DNA of 64,000 nt from Dugong dugon (GCA_030035585.1 CM057472.1:88285601-88349600); one strand, 5' to 3'. Shown: positions 24,330 through 37,067, numbered from the stretch's first letter. Notes: generated by a model from the sequence alone, not told the origin. Program-made: numbers and translations.

Positions 24330-24780
24330 GTACGAGATTTCAGCAGGTGTAAATGGGATGATGGGCAAACAGAACTGTGTGAGGAATGGAAGAAGCAAAA
24401 ATGGAAAAAGTCAGGAACTTGTCAGGCATGTTGAGGGAATAGCTAACATGTCATGGTCAGAATGTGGAGCCCCTTGCAGGGGGAAATGGTGACTGGAAGA
24501 CAGGGCTTCAAAGTTACATTGTAGCCCTGAGTTGGAGGATCTTGAATTAAAAAAAAAAAAAAAAAAATTTAAGTCTGGATTTTATTTAATAAGCAATGGG
24601 ATAAATTTGGATTGGAAGAATGGCACATTGAAAGCTGTATTTTTATCCCAGCAATACTTTCTAGGGTTTGTTGAAAACAGGGAGATAAGTGGAGGCAGGG
24701 AGACTGGTAAGGAAATTTCTGGATTAATCTAGGCAAGCAACCTGGGCAGTAGAGATTAAAAAAAAAAAAAATAGAGCAAC
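24330..24780 (+). repeat. Ancient mammalian repeat, family not named
   Basis: Series ggcatgttgagggaatagct, ggatcttgaatta-(A)n, ctggattttatttaataagc, ggaggcagggagactggtaa and ggattaatctaggcaagcaa matches a well-known ancient interspersed repeat that I cannot name safely. A19 at 24549-24567 and A13 near 24759-24771 are expansions inside it. The related piece is at 5560-5775. Confidence 0.5.
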
Positions 24781-24799
24781 ATTTTAGAGAAGCACTTTG

Positions 24800-26680
24800 C
24801 AGGATTCGGTGCCTGTAGGTGTGATGGTGACCAGGAGAGGATCCAGATGGCGGCGGGGTGGGGGAGGGGCGGGCCTTGTTCCTGGAAAATAATGACGCCA
24901 GAGACAAGGGGAAGAAAGACAAGTCATAGAAATAGCTTGGGTTGTGGGGGAAAATGATCAGTTCAATCTGGTGTATGTTGATTGCAGGTACTTAACAATA
25001 TATTCAACTGAAAGTATTTTGCCTTTCTAAGGTGAAAATATTTCTCCCTGCTTTTTCAACTCCAAGATGATCTCTCCCCTTTTCAAACTCTTTTTGGACT
25101 GCTCATCAGAATAGACATTTAAGGGAGCATTGTAATCACTGTGGAGCTTTTCTTAACATGCAGGTATCTAGGCCCCACCCCTGAATATGATTGACAAGTC
25201 ACCAAAGGCAGAGACCACGGACGCTGCGCTTTGCATCTTCTCTGATTGCTCTCTTGGTATTGTTCTTTCGGTTATGATTATGTTCAGCTTCTAGTAACAG
25301 AAACTTGACCTAGAGTGACTGAGGAGGAGATCCTTTTCCTCATTTATTAAAAACTCTGGAGTGTGGAAGATAGAAAACTGCTTGTTTTGGTTTAGCAGTT
25401 GATAGTGTCAGACAACTTCTCAGTTCTTTCTTTGCCTTTCCCTCATGCTTGCCACCTCATGATCACAAGATGGCTGCTGCAGCTCCAAATATACCATCAA
25501 AACCCAAGGAAGAAGGGAAAGAACCTGTACCAGCCAAGTCTTTCCCCTTTTATGAGGAGTAGAACAAGCATTTCCAGAGCTTCTGGTAGATTTTCTTATT
25601 TATCTGTTTGACCAGATCTATGGCACATGGCCACCGGTAGTGGCAAAGGAGAGTTGGCTAGCCTGGTCACAGCCCAAGCAAGGAGGAAGAAGGAGAATGA
25701 GTATTGATGATGTCTGCAACAGTTACTTTCCCTGGTACACTGTAAGCACTTTGAAGGCAGATATCATGTTCCATTAGGCCCTACATTCATGTTATGCCAC
25801 ACCCTCTGCCTTAGCTGGCACTTTGCTGGACATAAAGAGATCTGGGACCAGAAGGAGTAGATGCACCACTGCTACTCCTGTGCTCTAAACACCTTCTGTT
25901 GTCTTTTGGTCCCTCTGGCTATATATCAGACAGGTACTTTGTCGGCACCATGCAAAGTGAAAGAAAAGAAAAAAAAAAAGACTTCATGCTGGGAGGGAAT
26001 CTACACTGCTATAAAAATAGAATAAAATTCTTCAGTAACAAATGCATGAATAGAAGCTTCTTAAATTATGAATGTGGCTTCTCTTGTCTATTGCCCAGTA
26101 ATCCTCTTTTATTGATTTCCGTTTATTTCCAATCACCGAGAATGAGAGGCTGTGTTGCTTAGAAATCTTGATTCCTAAAAGATCGTCATTAAAGCTACTC
26201 TGCTGTATTTAGTTGTTTATTTTTTTGCTCAAAGTGATTGAATCAATAAAAAATACAAACGAAACACTTTTTTCTTTGCTCCGTAGAAGACGGGGGTGTG
26301 GGGGGAAATACAGGGAGTCTAAATAAAGATGCTTGGATTAAAAAAAAAGTTCCAGCAAATGACATACTGATTTCTTTCAAAGAGGCAAAGTGTAAATTAA
26401 AAATATCTTTCTGACACAGTTTTTAAAGACGCCATAGACACAGCAGAGGAGAGTCTCATTGAGCTTCATTTCTTTAGAGTCAGTTTGGAAGGGCAGGCCA
26501 GTTTTCCCAAGATTACTGGTTCTCAAAGTTCTCAGAGGGAATTTTGCCTTACAGCCAATGTTAGCAAAGGCTCTTGGGTCTATCAGAGCAGGTCTCAACT
26601 CTGGTTTTGCCATCTATCATTCTACCTCTGTGTACACAGAAAGGCATTGCAAATTTTTCAGAATATTGTCTGATCATAAT
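24800..26680. other. Mostly unique intron
   Basis: No gene recognised. The stretch 25200-25560 has the feel of an old interspersed repeat (cttgacctagagtgactgag, acaagatggctgctgcagct) without a firm family. Confidence 0.4.
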
Positions 26681-26727
26681 TCTTTTCTTTCTTTCTTTCT
26701 TTCTTTTTACTTTTATTTATTTTTTTT
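26681..26727. repeat. (TTTC)n/T-rich microsatellite
   Basis: tcttttctttctttctttct continues into T-rich sequence, directly abutting the head of the SINE that starts at 26728. Confidence 0.85.
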
Positions 26728-26958
26728 GGGAGTCCCTAGGTAGTACAAATGGTTAATGTGCTCAGCTGCTAACCAAAAGATTGGAGGCTTGGATCTATCC
26801 AGAAAAGCTTCGGAAGGAAGGCCTGGCAATCTACTTCCGAATGGTCATAGCCATTGAAAACCCTATGCGTTTTGAAAACCCACGGCTTTCAATGCATTCT
26901 GCTTTGAAATACATGGAATCACCATAAATTGGAACTGCCTTGATGACAACTGTTATTA
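26728..26958 (+). mobile_element. AfroSINE, GGAGTCCCTGGGTGG type
   Basis: Head gggagtccctaggtagtaca, gctaaccaaaagattggagg, then gaaggcctggcaatctactt and ccattgaaaaccctatg. The 3' half has a local rearrangement (a second gaaaaccca near 26873) before the tail accataaattggaactgcc. Confidence 0.85.
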
Positions 26959-26959
26959 T

Positions 26960-28500
26960 TATAATTCTTTTTAAAAGTGGTTGCATTGAAACCCTTCTTA
27001 GAATTGGAAAGAAGTGAGGAGAATCAAGGGATATTATCTGGTATGTTATTAAACTGTGGTCTGAGCAGTGTGGAGGGGAATAGAGGTGTCATGGGCACTA
27101 TTATAGAAAATGGTGGTGCTGTTGCCCGCTAAATATCCCTGAGGGACTATGGTTGGCCAGTCCCCACAGTCACTCATGGGACTAGGAGTGAAGCCTAAGG
27201 GTCCCAATTTCAGAAATGTGACTATTTGTCATAATTTGAGTTTCTGAAAAGTATCCCAGACTCCTACGGCCTGTTCAAAAGCATTTTGCAGAACTGTCCT
27301 TAAGGGAACCAGCACAAAATAAAACTAAGGGATTCCTTATTCAAAAAGTAAGAAAAAATGTCATTAAAGGTACTAAAACAAAGTTTTTCCTTTCTTCCAC
27401 AGCTATCTCTTAACGTGTCATGGTGTTTTTTATTTGCTCTTTAATGCTATGCTAAGTAAGGGGAAAAAAACAATTTGAAATTCCTAGCAAGAATATTACC
27501 ATTCATCTTTAAGTTGTGCAATGCCAGTTTTAAATGCAAATATAAGCGCATTTAAGTCAAATGCAGTATCGCTGAAATAACCCAATTTGTACTTCGTAGC
27601 TCATGTATGCGTACGTGTTTTGTTCTTCCCACAACAGTGGAAACACTGCACAAAACTAACTGGACTGGTTTTGTTTCATTTCTTGATACATTCTACCAAC
27701 ACTCTCTAACTTCAGCTCACTGAGATTATAATAAGGTAGGGCTGAAAAGAAAAGGATCTCTGGATTGCTCTATCTTTCCCTGTCTCTCTGTCATTAAATA
27801 TAGTAGGCTAAAATTTTTAAGTAAAGAAGGATGTGATCAGGTTCCTTGGTTGTTGGGTTTCTTCGAACATCATTGTCTTTTCTCTGCAATGAAAGCAAGT
27901 CCTGCTTCAAATAGTAAGTGTGGCCTGTTGGGGCTGTCACTGCTCTCATATCCTCAGCTGCAGGTGTAACACACTTACCTGTTACATGGAGGACATAATA
28001 TAGAACCCCAAAAGAGAAAAAACGCAAAGGAGTACAGTTTTAGACTGAGAATTTATCCCTAGCTACTAATGTCTAGAAGATAATATTAACTTCAGGGAGA
28101 AAGATGGGGAGATAAATGCAAGTAAAGCTATTTGATTCATATTACTCCTACACATACTGGATCCACAGAATTCTGTGCTCTTGGGGAATTGAGGACACTA
28201 TATGTGGATGAGGTGACAAGGAATGGTGCTGGACACATATGTTACACATGTCTCCTCTGCTCACTCACATGCTCCATTGACCCGTTGGACTTCACTTACA
28301 AAACACAACTTCAATGACAAAATGATTAACAATTTCAAGATGGTGGCAATACAGCATTAAACCAAGCATAGGGTCCTTCTGAGAACAGGGCCCTGTGTGA
28401 CTGAGCGGGTCTCACACCGGTGATTTCACCTACTATATTCCCAACACCCATTTTGACAGTAAATGAATGTTATGAACTAGAGCAGGTAAAAATTAACTTC
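26960..28500. other. Unique intron
   Basis: No repeat family or gene recognised. The part near 27480-27640, with aagttgtgcaatgccagttt and aaatgcaaatataagcgcat, contains an octamer-like ATGCAAAT and looks repeat-free. Confidence 0.4.
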
Positions 28501-28502
28501 AC

Positions 28503-29015
28503 TGCTTAGTTTTCTAGTGCTGCTATAACAGAAATACCACAAGTGGATAGCTTTAACAAACAGAAATGTATTCTCTCCTAGTCTAGGAGGCTAAGACCGA
28601 ATTCAGCGCACCAGCTCCCTGGGAATGCTTTCTCTCTCTCTGTCGGTTCTGGGGGAAGGTCCTTGTCATCAATCTTCCCCTGGTCTAGGAATTTCTCAGT
28701 GCAGGGACCCTGGGTCCAAAGGACATGCTCCGCTCCCGGCACTTCTTTCTTGTGGTGATGAAGTCCCTCTCCTCTCTGCTCAAGTTTTATGTCTCAAAAG
28801 AGACTGACTCAAGATACAACCTAATCCTGTAGATTGCATCCTGCTGCATTAATATAACTGCCTCTAATCCTGCGTCATCATCACAGAGGTTAGGATTTAC
28901 AACACATAGGGTAAATACATCAGATCACAAAATGGAGGACAACCACACAATACTGGGAATCATGGTTTAGCCAAGTTGACACACATTTTTGGGGGACACA
29001 ATTTAATCCATAATA
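28503..29015 (+). mobile_element. LTR-like interspersed repeat, copy 2
   Basis: tgcttagttttctagtgctg, ctataacagaaataccacaa, aggatttacaacacataggg, and the end gggggacacaatttaatcca. It is about 510 bp, longer than copy 1 and closest to copy 4. The 60-codon frame inside it at 28625-28807 is incidental. Confidence 0.65.
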
Positions 29016-29308
29016 CTGTCATTCATCAAAGATGAGAAATGAATAGTCTTGTCCCTTCCCGCATAGAAGTTATGTTTTATTTGCTTCTTAAATTGTTTTG
29101 AAGCATTATCTGTGGTGGGGTTATCCAATTGAGACTAGTTTCAGCCTGGGAATAAGGGTGTGAACTCCGGAGGGAAAGTGAGTCCATCTGGGTTCCTGGA
29201 TTTCTCATTCAACAACCTGAAGACTTTCCGTAACTTGGGATTTTGTAATATGAATCAAATAGCTTTAATTGAATCCATTCCCCAATCTTCCTCCCTGGAA
29301 GGTTGGTA

Positions 29309-29766
29309 TGCATCCTAGTTTCCTTAGACTGCCACAACAAAATACCACAAAGTGAGTGGCTTTAAAGGACAGAAATTCCTTTTCTCACAGTGTTGGAGGC
29401 CACGATTTTTCAGTGCATTGGCAGGACCATATTCTCTCTCTCTCTGTGTATCAGCTCTAGGAAAAGATCCTTCTTTGTCTCTTCTAGCTCCTAGTAGTCC
29501 TGGGCATTTCTTGATGTTCCTTGCCTAGCTTTCAACTGTGACTGTCACATGGCCATTCTTCCTCTTGTGTGACTCTATGTCTATTCTCCCCTTTTATAAG
29601 GCATAACATAGAAGGGAGTAGAACTAGGATCCACTGTACTCTGGTGTGACTTAACTGATAATATCTTCAAAGAAAAACCCTATTTCCTCAAACAATGTCA
29701 CAATCACAAGTATGGGAGTTACAACATAAACATAACTGTATGGGGGACACAATTCAATCCATAACA
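29309..29766 (+). mobile_element. LTR-like interspersed repeat, copy 3
   Basis: tagtttccttagactgccac, aacaaaataccacaaagtga, ttataaggcataacatagaa, and the end gggggacacaattcaatcca-taaca. Same orientation as the other three copies, closest to copy 1. Confidence 0.65.
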
Positions 29767-30801
29767 GTGTATCTTCTAGACATGAGTGACTAGGGATATG
29801 TTCTAAATCCCAAACCTAACTCCTTTGTATTTTCTTCTCTTGAGGTCCCGTATTATGTTCTTTTCTTAACCTTCATTTTCCCCTGGTCGTCCTGACTCAA
29901 ACCTGCTGGCAGCCTCAGTATTTTATTAATCCAGTGTCAAGAGCACAAACCTTCTCCTTTAACTGCTGCTATTGCTCAGGCATCTATTTCCGGCTTTCCT
30001 GACATTACATTGCATGGCTGAGTGGGAGAGATTCTTTTCAGTGTAGTCAGGAAAAGCTGATCTTGTCTTTCGATCAATTATATTTTATATTCAATTTGTT
30101 ACATTTCATTGTTCTGGCTAAGTTTTCTGTGCCACATAGTTCTGGGCTGTACTAATGTGCTCTTCTTTCTTGTGTTCACTCTGTGTCCTCTTGAGCCCAC
30201 ATTTCTTTGTTAGTTTCTTATTTACTAGTCATGAATCTCAGTATACCTAGTTCTTCAAGGTTGCTGTATGCAACTGTTTTCTAAACTGACAAACCTAAAA
30301 GACAGTCACACACATTGCACACTCCTTTCAGTAAAAGTAATCCACCATGGATAAAATACACATTAGGTTATTTTAAATTCCCAGTAAGCTAACTGTTTCT
30401 CCACCCCTTTCCCTCTTGCTCATCTAGAATACCTCCGTGTGTCGTGATATACTGAAGATTGAGAACCACTGCTGCTTGCTCTGGACTAAATGGCTACTGT
30501 GCATCTTTTTTCTAGAGTTACTGCCCAGTATCCTCACCGTCCTCCCAGCTAGGACCGGCTTTTTCTGCCCGTCACAGTTCACTGATCTCCTCAGATGTTT
30601 AGGTCTCATTAAGCCTTCTAAGCTGCCCTCTCAACCTGCCAAGCAGGGCTTTTTCTCCTGTGTTGGGTGGTGAGGTTAGGCAACTAGATAGAGTACAAAG
30701 AGAAAGACCATGTCTCAAGGAAATATGATTGCATTTTCCCTATTTTATTTTCAAAAACCCATTCTTTCTTCCTCAACTGTAAGAGCAAGAAACAACATGG
30801 A

Positions 30802-31145
30802 GTAATGCAAATTCAGTGGTAAAATTCTCACCTTCCATGTGGAAGACATGGGTTCGATTCCCAGCCAATGCACCTGAAGCACAGCCACCACCTGTCTGTC
30901 AAGTATACTTGCATGTTGCTATGATGCTGAACAGGTTTCAATGGAGCTTCCAGACTAAGATGGACTAGGAAGAAAGACCTGGTAATCTACTTTCAAAAAT
31001 CAGCTAATGAAAACCCTGTGGATCACAACAGTCCAATCCCCAACCCATCATAGGGATTTCTCAGGACTGAGGCAACCTTTTGTTCCACTGTGCATGGAGT
31101 CGCCATGAGTCAGGGGCTGACTTGACAGTAGCTAACAACAACAAC
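30802..31145 (+). mobile_element. tRNA-Gly-headed SINE with RTE-type tail, copy 1
   Basis: The head follows tRNA-Gly: ttcagtggtaaaattctcac (A-box region) then gacatgggttcgattcccag (B box GGTTCGATTC at 30851-30860). A 200-bp body follows (gttgctatgatgctgaacag, agactaagatggactaggaa), then a tail gagtcgccatgagtcagggg matching the RTE-derived SINE tail, and terminal (AAC)n. It is about 340 bp. Confidence 0.85.
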
Positions 31146-32419
31146 GTCACTCGAAAACACAACAGTACGCTCCATGATGAAGGTTCTTGTTCAGGATTTT
31201 AAAATCCTTTAACTGGTATCTACATCATGACTTGTGGTTCACATTAATATTTGGACCTGGTCACTAACCTTTTAAAAACTGAGGCTTGATTTTAGTAAGC
31301 ACATTAGGAAAGAAAAAAAAAGCTCACTTATAAGGGGAATCCCAGTTCAAGGAAGAAAGGAAGAAAAGAGAGAGAGAAAGAGAAAAGGAGAGAGACTGAG
31401 ATTAGGTCTTTGGCGTTTCAGCTAAATCTTTAGCATTCCCTTATAATGGTTAGACCCTAAATTCTTAAAACAAGGTTTGTGGTAAAAACCAAAAACGTTG
31501 AAAACACAGCCAAGCCTTTCTGATTAGCAATCCTAGAGACAAATGCACTAATAAGAAAAGCAGCCGTCAAAGCCAGACCTTTTTGTGTATATAATCAATA
31601 GGCACCTGATCTAGATTCCTAGAGATGGTGTGTGGTTGGATGGATGGTTTTTCTTTCCTTTTTTTTTTTCTTCTCCTGTCTCCTAAATAATATGTAATTT
31701 CTCCAGGCCAAGAAATACATTGAAAGGATTTAGAGGGATTTGCTTATCAGTGGAACACCACGTAGCATTACATTCCTCCTGCTTTTGGGAAGGTACATTG
31801 AAGTTTGCTTAATCTTCCCTGGTTCAATACTCCTCTTCCCTCTGTCAGGCTTCCTTGAACAACAGACAGATTAATCCCCCTTCCACCCACTCTCCTTTCT
31901 CTCCTCCCTCCCCTCTTTCTTGATCCATCCTACCCTTACTGAGCAGATGGAAGAAAAATCTTAAAACTGGAAAGAAAAAAAGATGCTGCAACCCATTTAT
32001 TTATATAATCCCAGAGGAACTTAGGGATAGAAATAAGGGACCCCAATCCTTGGCACAAAATTTGGCTAAGTTTAGCTTGGTTTTTCTACTGTTAATGAAA
32101 TCTTGAGTCTGCAGGAGGATTTCCCTCAACGTTAATTAATTAGCAAAAGTTACTATAATTCATGTTGTTCTTTATCCTGTTCCAGTGTTTGGGGTATGCA
32201 AAAAGAGAGGAATTTGGAGGCTATTACAGGCAGGCATTTTGAAGGGAGGTGGGTAGTATTATTTTCTTGGATTCGTGTTTAATCTGCTGTCTTTAGTGAT
32301 AATGGATAATCATTTTTTGTTACAGTGGATGCCTCTTACGAACCCTGTATTAATTTTTGTGATGTTGTAGCTAATGGTTTAGCAGCAAATTAATGTTTTC
32401 TGGTTTGGCCTGGCAGAAA
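31146..32419. other. Repeat-poor intron
   Basis: Apart from a GA-rich run at 31355-31400 no repeat family is seen. The part 31680-32400 has homeodomain-like words (gttaattaattagcaaaag near 32130) and might be conserved. No coding pattern. Confidence 0.4.
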
Positions 32420-32548
32420 TCCCAGTAATTTATAAACTCCATGAGGACAGGGGTTATGTCTATCCAGCCCCCCAGTCCAACAATTGGCACTTTATAGGCA
32501 GGTGATAAATATTTTGTTGAAGGAATGAATGATTGAATGAGTAAATGC
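32420..32548 (+). mobile_element. L2 LINE 3' end
   Basis: ataaactccatgaggacagg, gtgataaatattttgttgaa then ggaatgaatgattgaatga, the L2 terminus. Confidence 0.7.
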
Positions 32549-33000
32549 ATACATGAATAAGATCATATATCCAGAGCAACATATATATATATTTACTTAG
32601 ATTGCTTAGAACACTCTCTGTTCCAATTAACTGATTTTGGTCATTCTGAATGCAATGTCTTTAGCCCAGGGTAACTCTCCTTAAAAGCTTTCTAATTCCA
32701 TGGAAATAAGAGCCAAGTAAGATATGTATGTGGTCATATCTTACCTGGAAAGTGATCATCTCCAGAACTGGGAACAGAGAAGAAAGGAAAGTGATACCTT
32801 GAAAAGCCCCAATTACTTGAACCCTGGAAGGCGTTGACATTACACTCATACAATCTTACCTTGTTCTAAGGTTATTTCTTTTTTGGACTTGAGTTGGGTG
32901 AAGTGATAGGGAGGAGGGAGGTTGGGAGAGTTAATGGCTTCTAACAAGCTTCCCCAAGCTCCAGGAGTTTCTATCTTTGATTTAGTCTGAAAATAATCTA

Positions 33001-33049
33001 GTTGTGTGTGTGTATGTGTGTGTGCGTGTGTGTGCATATGTGTGTTTGT
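33001..33049. repeat. (TG)n microsatellite
   Basis: Imperfect TG repeat broken by single C and A changes (tgtgcgtgtgtgtgcatatg). Confidence 0.9.
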
Positions 33050-33914
33050 GGTCTACTAGCTCTGATTAAAGATAGGAGTATACCCAGGCAACAAGTCTGT
33101 AAAGAAAATTTTAATAGGTAAATTTAAAACGAGGTGGTCAAACTTTTCAAATCCCATTAGGGGTTGTAGGTTTACCTAGAGTCAGTAAGTTCTTATTTTA
33201 TTGAAAATATTTCAGATATTCTTTATTTAAATGGAGAATAAGTATTTATAATGAAACTTGTGGGGGCCCTTCCTCCAATGAGATATTTAAAGCTCTAAGT
33301 CAATTTTAGAATGGAAGTATAGAGCGGAAGGGCTGAAACACCAAGCATTTGAAGAAATTTAATTCTTTTTAGCATGAAGCAGCTGTAGAGATGTATGGCT
33401 GTTTTCTGTAGGACTTCAGAATATTTATGGGCCTTTCTCTTTTCCTTTTTCACTGGAAGAAAGGAGATCATCATTCTTGAGTGTGTTATTTATAATTTCA
33501 TAAAGCTGTTCTGTGGCAGGACTTATTTTATCTCGTGCTTAATCTCAGTCAAATAACTGTGCTTCCAAGGAGCTGGGTGGAAAAAAATGATTATCCCAAA
33601 AATGATTAGCCTATTCTCAGTATAAGACAAAAGGCTAAAGCTTGGAATTTGAAGGCATAAACAGGCATTGGGAGCAGTAAGGAGGGGCGAGGGGGAAACA
33701 GTCTTGAGCAGTTCTGATCATGATAGCAAGCACCTCTCTCAATGCCAAGTACTGTATAGGAATGAACAACGATGGGGAGCCTTCACTGAGCTGAGATGGG
33801 GAAGTGCCCTTCAGAGTAAATAATTAGGAGGCAGGTGATTATAGAAACAATAACTCATCATCATAAAATGAGAAGCCAGATTTGCGAGACTGAGGGAGTT
33901 GGACGGTAAATATA

Positions 33915-34211
33915 CAGGCAGCCGCAGGTTACCAACGTCCGACTTAAGGACGACTTGTACTTGCCCTTTGATGTTATGTGAATTTGTTCTCACTTTGAAA
34001 CCATTGAGTCAGTCCCTACTAGCAACAAATTCTTCATCGCAATCACCTTCACTCGCTGCACATGCAGCTTTTACATCATTGACAAGGCTTCGAGCCCTTT
34101 CTTGCACTAAAGTCAGGTCCAATGAGAACTACATGCCCCTGTTCCGACTTACCTACAATTTCGACTTAAAGACATAGAAATAGATATCATTTGTAACCTG
34201 GGGACTTCCTG
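33915..34211. mobile_element. Tc/mariner (Tigger-like) MITE with TA flanks
   Basis: The left end CAGGCAGCCGCAGGTTAC and right end GTAACCTGGGGACTTCCTG are inverted repeats with a few mismatches. TA lies just outside on both sides (33913-33914 and 34212-34213), the signature of Tc1/mariner insertion. The 297-bp interior (ttccgacttacctacaattt) has no transposase. The 92-codon frame across it is not a gene. Confidence 0.75.
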
Positions 34212-34844
34212 TACCTATAAATCCACTCGAGTGGACAGAGTTTTGAGCTTTCCTTTGTCCCAGTTTTATTCTGAGGTAATTTCAATAAAATATTGCTTGG
34301 GGGAAAAAAAAAGAATATAAATGCAATAAAAAATCTTTCAGGAGAGGAATAAAGAGGGTTCCTGCCAGAGAGATATTTTATTGAAAGTTATTATAATACC
34401 TATCTTTAGTTTAAGAGCCTAAACAGAGCCAAGTAATTTCAACATGTGAATTAAAAATATGAAATACATATTTTAAAATTGAGTAGTATGAATTATTATT
34501 TTTAATATAAGGCTTAGCCAACATATAGGGGCAGAGGAATATTTTCCTTCTCTTGAGAAAGCACGGTGAGGTGTTTAATCAGTACTGTGGAGAAATGCAC
34601 GGTCACATCCATGCCGTGTGTATTAGCTTCTGATGGAACGTGACCAATGGCACTGGTGATATGTGGCGGGGGGAAGAAGGAGAGAAGTCTGATAGGGCAG
34701 GAGATTGAATTCATACTCATTACCCACGTTTTCAAGAACAACACAATAGAAGAAGCAGCTGTCATACTGTCTGTCATTCTAGCACATCTCTTGACTGCAG
34801 TCATCCTGTACTACTTGTAGGTATACAGATAAACTGCTTTTTCA

Positions 34845-35190
34845 TACCACTGAGCCTTTGCCAATACTGTTTATTTCCCCTGGAATACCCCTTTCTTTCT
34901 GCCACCCAATGCCCTTGCTTCACTGCTGTCTGTCCCTCAGGTCTCATTTTCCACTTCTCCTTTGCCTGGAAGCATGCTCTGCTTCCCTTCTATTTGCTCT
35001 CTTAGCACCTTATGCTTACTCTTGTATAGCATTCCGTTTGCTGTGTCAAGTCTGCCTGTTTACTTGACTGTCTCATCAGAGACTGTGAGTTCCCAGAGCA
35101 GAGGAACTGTGTCTTACTACCCCTGTATCCCTAGTAACTGGTATATGCTTGACACATAAGTGTTTAATGAATATGTATTGAGGTATGGAA
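34845..35190 (+). mobile_element. L2 LINE 3' end
   Basis: L2 order: gagcctttgccaatactgtt, tccctcaggtctcattttcc, gactgtgagttcccagagca, gcttgacacataagtgttta, atgaatatgtattgaggtat. Confidence 0.75.
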
Positions 35191-35271
35191 TGAAGGAAGG
35201 CAGCAATGAATAAATAAACAAAGCACCTCGATGACATAATTATATACTGCTGATGGTGGATCTAGCAGCCC

Positions 35272-35689
35272 AGGTCCTCAGTGCTGCTATAATGGAAATA
35301 CCACAAATGGGTGGCTTTAACAAACAGATATTTATTTTCTTATAGTTTTGGAGGCTGAAGTCTGAATTCAGGGCACCTGCTCTAGGGGAAAGTTTTCTCT
35401 CTGTCTTGGCTCTGGGGCAAGGTCTTTGTCTGTTTTCTGCTTCTGTGCCTCGGTTCCTTGGCTATCTTCATGTGGCGTGGCGTCTGTCTTCCCTCATCTG
35501 TGCTTGCTTGTTTCTGTGCCTAATCTGCTCCTTTCATATCTCAAAAGTGATTGGCTTAAAACACATCCTGCTCTGATAATGACCTCATTAATATAACAAC
35601 GAAAACCCAATTCCAAATGCGATTATATCTACAAGTATAGAGATTAGGATTTATAACATATATAGGGGGACACATTTTAATCCATAATA
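35272..35689 (+). mobile_element. LTR-like interspersed repeat, copy 4
   Basis: ggtcctcagtgctgctataa, ccacaaatgggtggctttaa, gaggctgaagtctgaattca, gattaggatttataacatat, and the end gggggacacattttaatcca. Same family as the copies at 28503 and 29309. Confidence 0.65.
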
Positions 35690-35699
35690 AATAACTTGT

Positions 35700-37060
35700 A
35701 GATAATGTTAATGTTTGACATATGGGAACCATAATATATAAACACTATAGTTCTAGACATTAGGAATTATGAGAACTGCAGATAATCACTGTGAGAAAAA
35801 AAAAAAATAATGTGTAGGAGATGACATTGAAGGTGCCTTGATTAAAATCCCCAACAGACCCCTATAAATAGAAGAGTTTTCTAAAGCAATATTGTTATCT
35901 GAAGGAGCATGGATAGTGAGCAGGTAAAAATAGCAGATGCCATTATAAATGTTTATACTCTTAGTTATTGTATTAAAAGAGTTAATATATGTTAACTACT
36001 TAGCACAAAATTTAAAATAAGAATTCAATAAATGGTAAGTGTTATTAGTAAGCAAGATTCCAGATAGTTCAGATATTCATTACTTCACAAGAGTACTAAA
36101 AGTTCTTTCTAAGATATTATAATTATGAACAGTGGCTGTGATAGTGGCAAAACACACACACAGCAGCTTAAGCCTATTGCAATTCATTTGAAGATAGAAG
36201 CCCAGGGTCCCCTTCTACTCAACAGTTCTATCCCCAGTCTGTGTATATCTGCAATAGTGAAACATAGTCCACCAGCCCTGAAAACTAGAGAGTCAAAGAA
36301 ATGTGCCTTTTCTACTGAGGCTTAATGTCTGATCCTGAGTTTGCTTATAAAGGGGGGAAGGACACAGACAGAAAGAAGACAAATAAAGCTGCTAAAAGAA
36401 GGCCGTCGGTTGTCTGAGAATAACTTCGAATTAAATTGCCATTATTTTAGGATATGATTCTAAGCTCATGTCATCACAAGTCTTGGTTTGGAATTTTTCA
36501 TTTATCTACATGACAGGGATAGAAGCAAGGGAAAAAAAAAGTCCTGACTGTAGCCTTCTTAATCCTGTGTCATTTTGGTAAATCAAGGCATGATGCTCCT
36601 GGCAGAGCAAGCCCTTCTGAAACTACACAGTGTTCGTCTATGGCAGGAGTGGCCAGTGTCCGTGCCAGGTCCTCTAGGACATTGGTTACCATGCTGGGCA
36701 ATGAGGGGATTGAGATAGTAGTGATTGCTTTGGAATTTCCATTGGCCTGTATCTCTAAATGGGGATAATGAGGTATAGGACGCAGAAGAGGAGGAGCTAA
36801 GGTTTCTTTGAAAACAGAACACTTCCCAGTGATTTTTAAACCTCTCTTGGCATCTCCATGAGTATATTGTTATTTTATTACTTTTCATGGCACTTGCATC
36901 CGGAAATGGTGTTTGTACCAGAAAAATGGAGGTAATGAGCAATGAAGAGCAGTTCTAATGGGGGATCTATCATTAAAGATCGAGTGCATGGACAGCTAAC
37001 AAACTTATCTAAATTTAGAGTGACTATCAGACTTAAAGGGGCTGCGTTTATTTCCTTACA
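35700..37060. other. Unique intron
   Basis: No recognised repeat or gene. A 119-codon minus-strand frame at 36583-36942 shows no motif, no splice context and no composition of a real protein. Confidence 0.45.
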
Positions 37061-37067
37061 TAATTAA

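Noticed and set aside
25200..25560. Possible old interspersed repeat with acaagatggctgctgcagct
   Set aside because: Feels familiar but neither ends nor family could be fixed by eye.
30425..30475. hAT-like end gattgagaaccactgct
   Set aside because: Only one terminus is visible; could be a fragment or chance.
30802..30875. Possible functional tRNA-Gly gene
   Set aside because: A and B boxes are present but the acceptor stem does not pair well, and the sequence continues into a SINE body and tail.
33899..34177. 92-codon open frame, plus strand
   Set aside because: Falls within the TA-flanked MITE and has no transposase motif.
36583..36942. 119-codon open frame, minus strand
   Set aside because: No recognisable domain and no splice signals in register. 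The Ser-rich run comes from a simple GAGGAGG stretch read backwards.
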